From assembly GCA_031288885.1 (NCBI GenBank), contig JAITQP010000040.1, forward strand, positions 1 to 18,228: a stretch of DNA of 18,228 nucleotides, written 5' to 3'. Position 1 is the first letter of the stretch, and each line of letters opens with the position of its first letter. The notes under the pieces are model-generated. The model worked only from the letters and a program-made list of their open reading frames with translations. It searched no databases and was not told the origin of the DNA. Origin of the DNA: Prevotellaceae bacterium. GTDB lineage: Bacteria; Bacteroidota; Bacteroidia; Bacteroidales; UBA932. A program made the position numbers and the translations under genes. This document shows, piece by piece, positions 14,717 through 18,228 of the stretch.

Positions 14717-14768
14717 AAAATAAAAAGCTTACCCTGAGCGCGCTGTTCTGACGGGAAGCGGGGTAAGC
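14717..14768 (-). terminator. Intrinsic terminator between the abi promoter and the abi start codon
   Basis: An 8-base perfect GCTTACCC/GGGTAAGC stem with a 26-base structured loop is followed by TTTTTATTTT, eight bases before the abi ATG. Most transcripts should stop here, so only a fraction would read into abi. That arrangement keeps RNA antitoxin in excess over toxin in type III-like systems. Confidence 0.6.
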
Positions 14769-14771
14769 ATG
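14717..14771 (-). ncRNA. Putative small structured RNA upstream of abi (abiF-RNA-like antitoxin candidate)
   Basis: A strong promoter (14778-14809) would start a transcript near 14771 on the minus strand. The first 50 or so bases fold into a stem with GCTTACCC pairing perfectly with GGGTAAGC (plus positions 14761-14768 with 14727-14734). An inner CGCT/AGCG stem (14757-14760 with 14741-14744) closes a 12-base loop. The fold is followed at once by a U-rich tract (TTTTTATTTT). Conserved non-coding RNAs are known directly upstream of AbiF-type genes and act as RNA antitoxins. Position and architecture fit, but I cannot confirm that the sequence matches that RNA family. The alternative is a plain attenuator in the abi leader. 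Confidence 0.55.
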
Positions 14772-14777
14772 TTGCCT

Positions 14778-14809
14778 CAAAGGTACGAACAATATTTGAA
14801 CCTGCAAAA
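14778..14809 (-). promoter_or_regulatory. Promoter of the abi-associated RNA and abi
   Basis: On the minus strand TTTTG (14809-14805), a 19-base spacer and TACCTTTG (14785-14778) give a full match to the Bacteroidota consensus. It is one of the two best promoters in the window, the other being at 1490-1521. Confidence 0.8.
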
Positions 14810-14850
14810 TATTTGGCGGGTAAAAAGTCCGTAGTTTCAAATAAAAATGC

Positions 14851-14858
14851 TACCTTTG
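14851..14858 (+). promoter_or_regulatory. -7 promoter element of secA
   Basis: TACCTTTG matches TAnnTTTG, about 55 bases before the secA ATG. No TTTG lies 19-21 bases upstream. The predicted leader is largely made of the heptamer repeat at 14877-14912. The element is divergent from the abi promoter, whose -7 element lies about 65 bases away. Confidence 0.6.
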
Positions 14859-14876
14859 CCTTTCATTTTGGCGCAC

Positions 14877-14912
14877 CATTAATCATTAATCGCTAATCAT
14901 TAATCATTAATA
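14877..14912. repeat. Heptamer array in inverse orientation, right border of the abi island
   Basis: CATTAAT/CATTAATCGCTAAT units run up to the secA start codon. Read on the minus strand the array ends TTAATGGTGCGC, a variant of the TTAATGGCGCGAAGCG junction at 13773-13790. The two copies therefore face each other across abi. Confidence 0.75.
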
Positions 14913-14913
14913 C

Positions 14914-18195
<3,282 letters not shown>

Positions 18196-18228
18196 GTAGT
18201 GATTAGCTTATTAGTGATTAGTGATTAG
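18196..18228. repeat. TAGTGATTAG heptamer repeat after secA
   Basis: Directly after the secA stop codon, the sequence to the window edge is made of TAGTGAT/TTAGTGA units. The same pattern read on the minus strand follows the Rpn gene stop (295-310). The array may continue beyond the window. Confidence 0.8.

Overview
The window comes from a fairly GC-rich member of the Bacteroidota, most likely Bacteroidales. Three things point there. Genes are preceded by the Bacteroidota promoter -7 element TAnnTTTG, twice with a well-spaced TTTG upstream. Start codons follow A-rich leaders rather than Shine-Dalgarno sites. SecA carries the long form typical of the phylum, and the fused MMPL/acyltransferase/methyltransferase protein is also known from it. 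No rRNA, tRNA, CRISPR array, integrase or classical insertion sequence was seen.

Layout, left to right. (1) 1-137 is the 3' end of rsmI (16S rRNA 2'-O-ribose methyltransferase). A repeat-rich gap with a large hairpin separates it from a convergent Rpn-family nuclease/putative transposase gene (308-1141, minus). (2) 1142-1606 holds no gene that I trust. It contains heptamer repeats, a long imperfect palindrome and a near-consensus promoter. (3) 1607-8734 is a tight four-gene plus-strand operon: a trifunctional MMPL exporter/PlsC-type acyltransferase/SAM methyltransferase fusion, an exported alpha/beta-hydrolase-like protein of unknown role, a CrtI/retinol-saturase-like FAD oxidoreductase, and an LpxL-like acyltransferase. 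A possible hairpin terminator follows. These families recur in flexirubin and aryl-polyene loci of Bacteroidota, but the ketosynthase, ACP, ketoreductase and dehydratase genes are absent here. The operon probably supplies tailoring and export steps for a lipid or polyene made elsewhere. (4) On the minus strand lie a small antitoxin-like orphan gene (8844-9044) and gltB (9178-13665), the glutamate synthase large subunit, with no gltD beside it. (5) 13721-14912 is an AT-richer island with an Abi_2/AbiF-type HEPN protein gene. Its upstream region has a consensus promoter, then a short structured RNA ending in a hairpin and U-tract, then the abi start codon. This is the layout of an RNA-antitoxin system. 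(6) 14914-18195 is secA, complete with its zinc-binding tail.

The second theme is the intergenic DNA. Nearly every gap carries short AT-rich tandem repeats (TTAATGA, TAGTGAT or AATTAGGAATTACG type), often next to a GGCGCGAAGCGTG motif. Several stop codons lie inside or directly against these repeats. Copies in opposite orientation flank the abi island.

The best candidates for something new are the abi gene with its putative RNA, the stand-alone lipid/polyene tailoring operon, and the composite intergenic repeat family.
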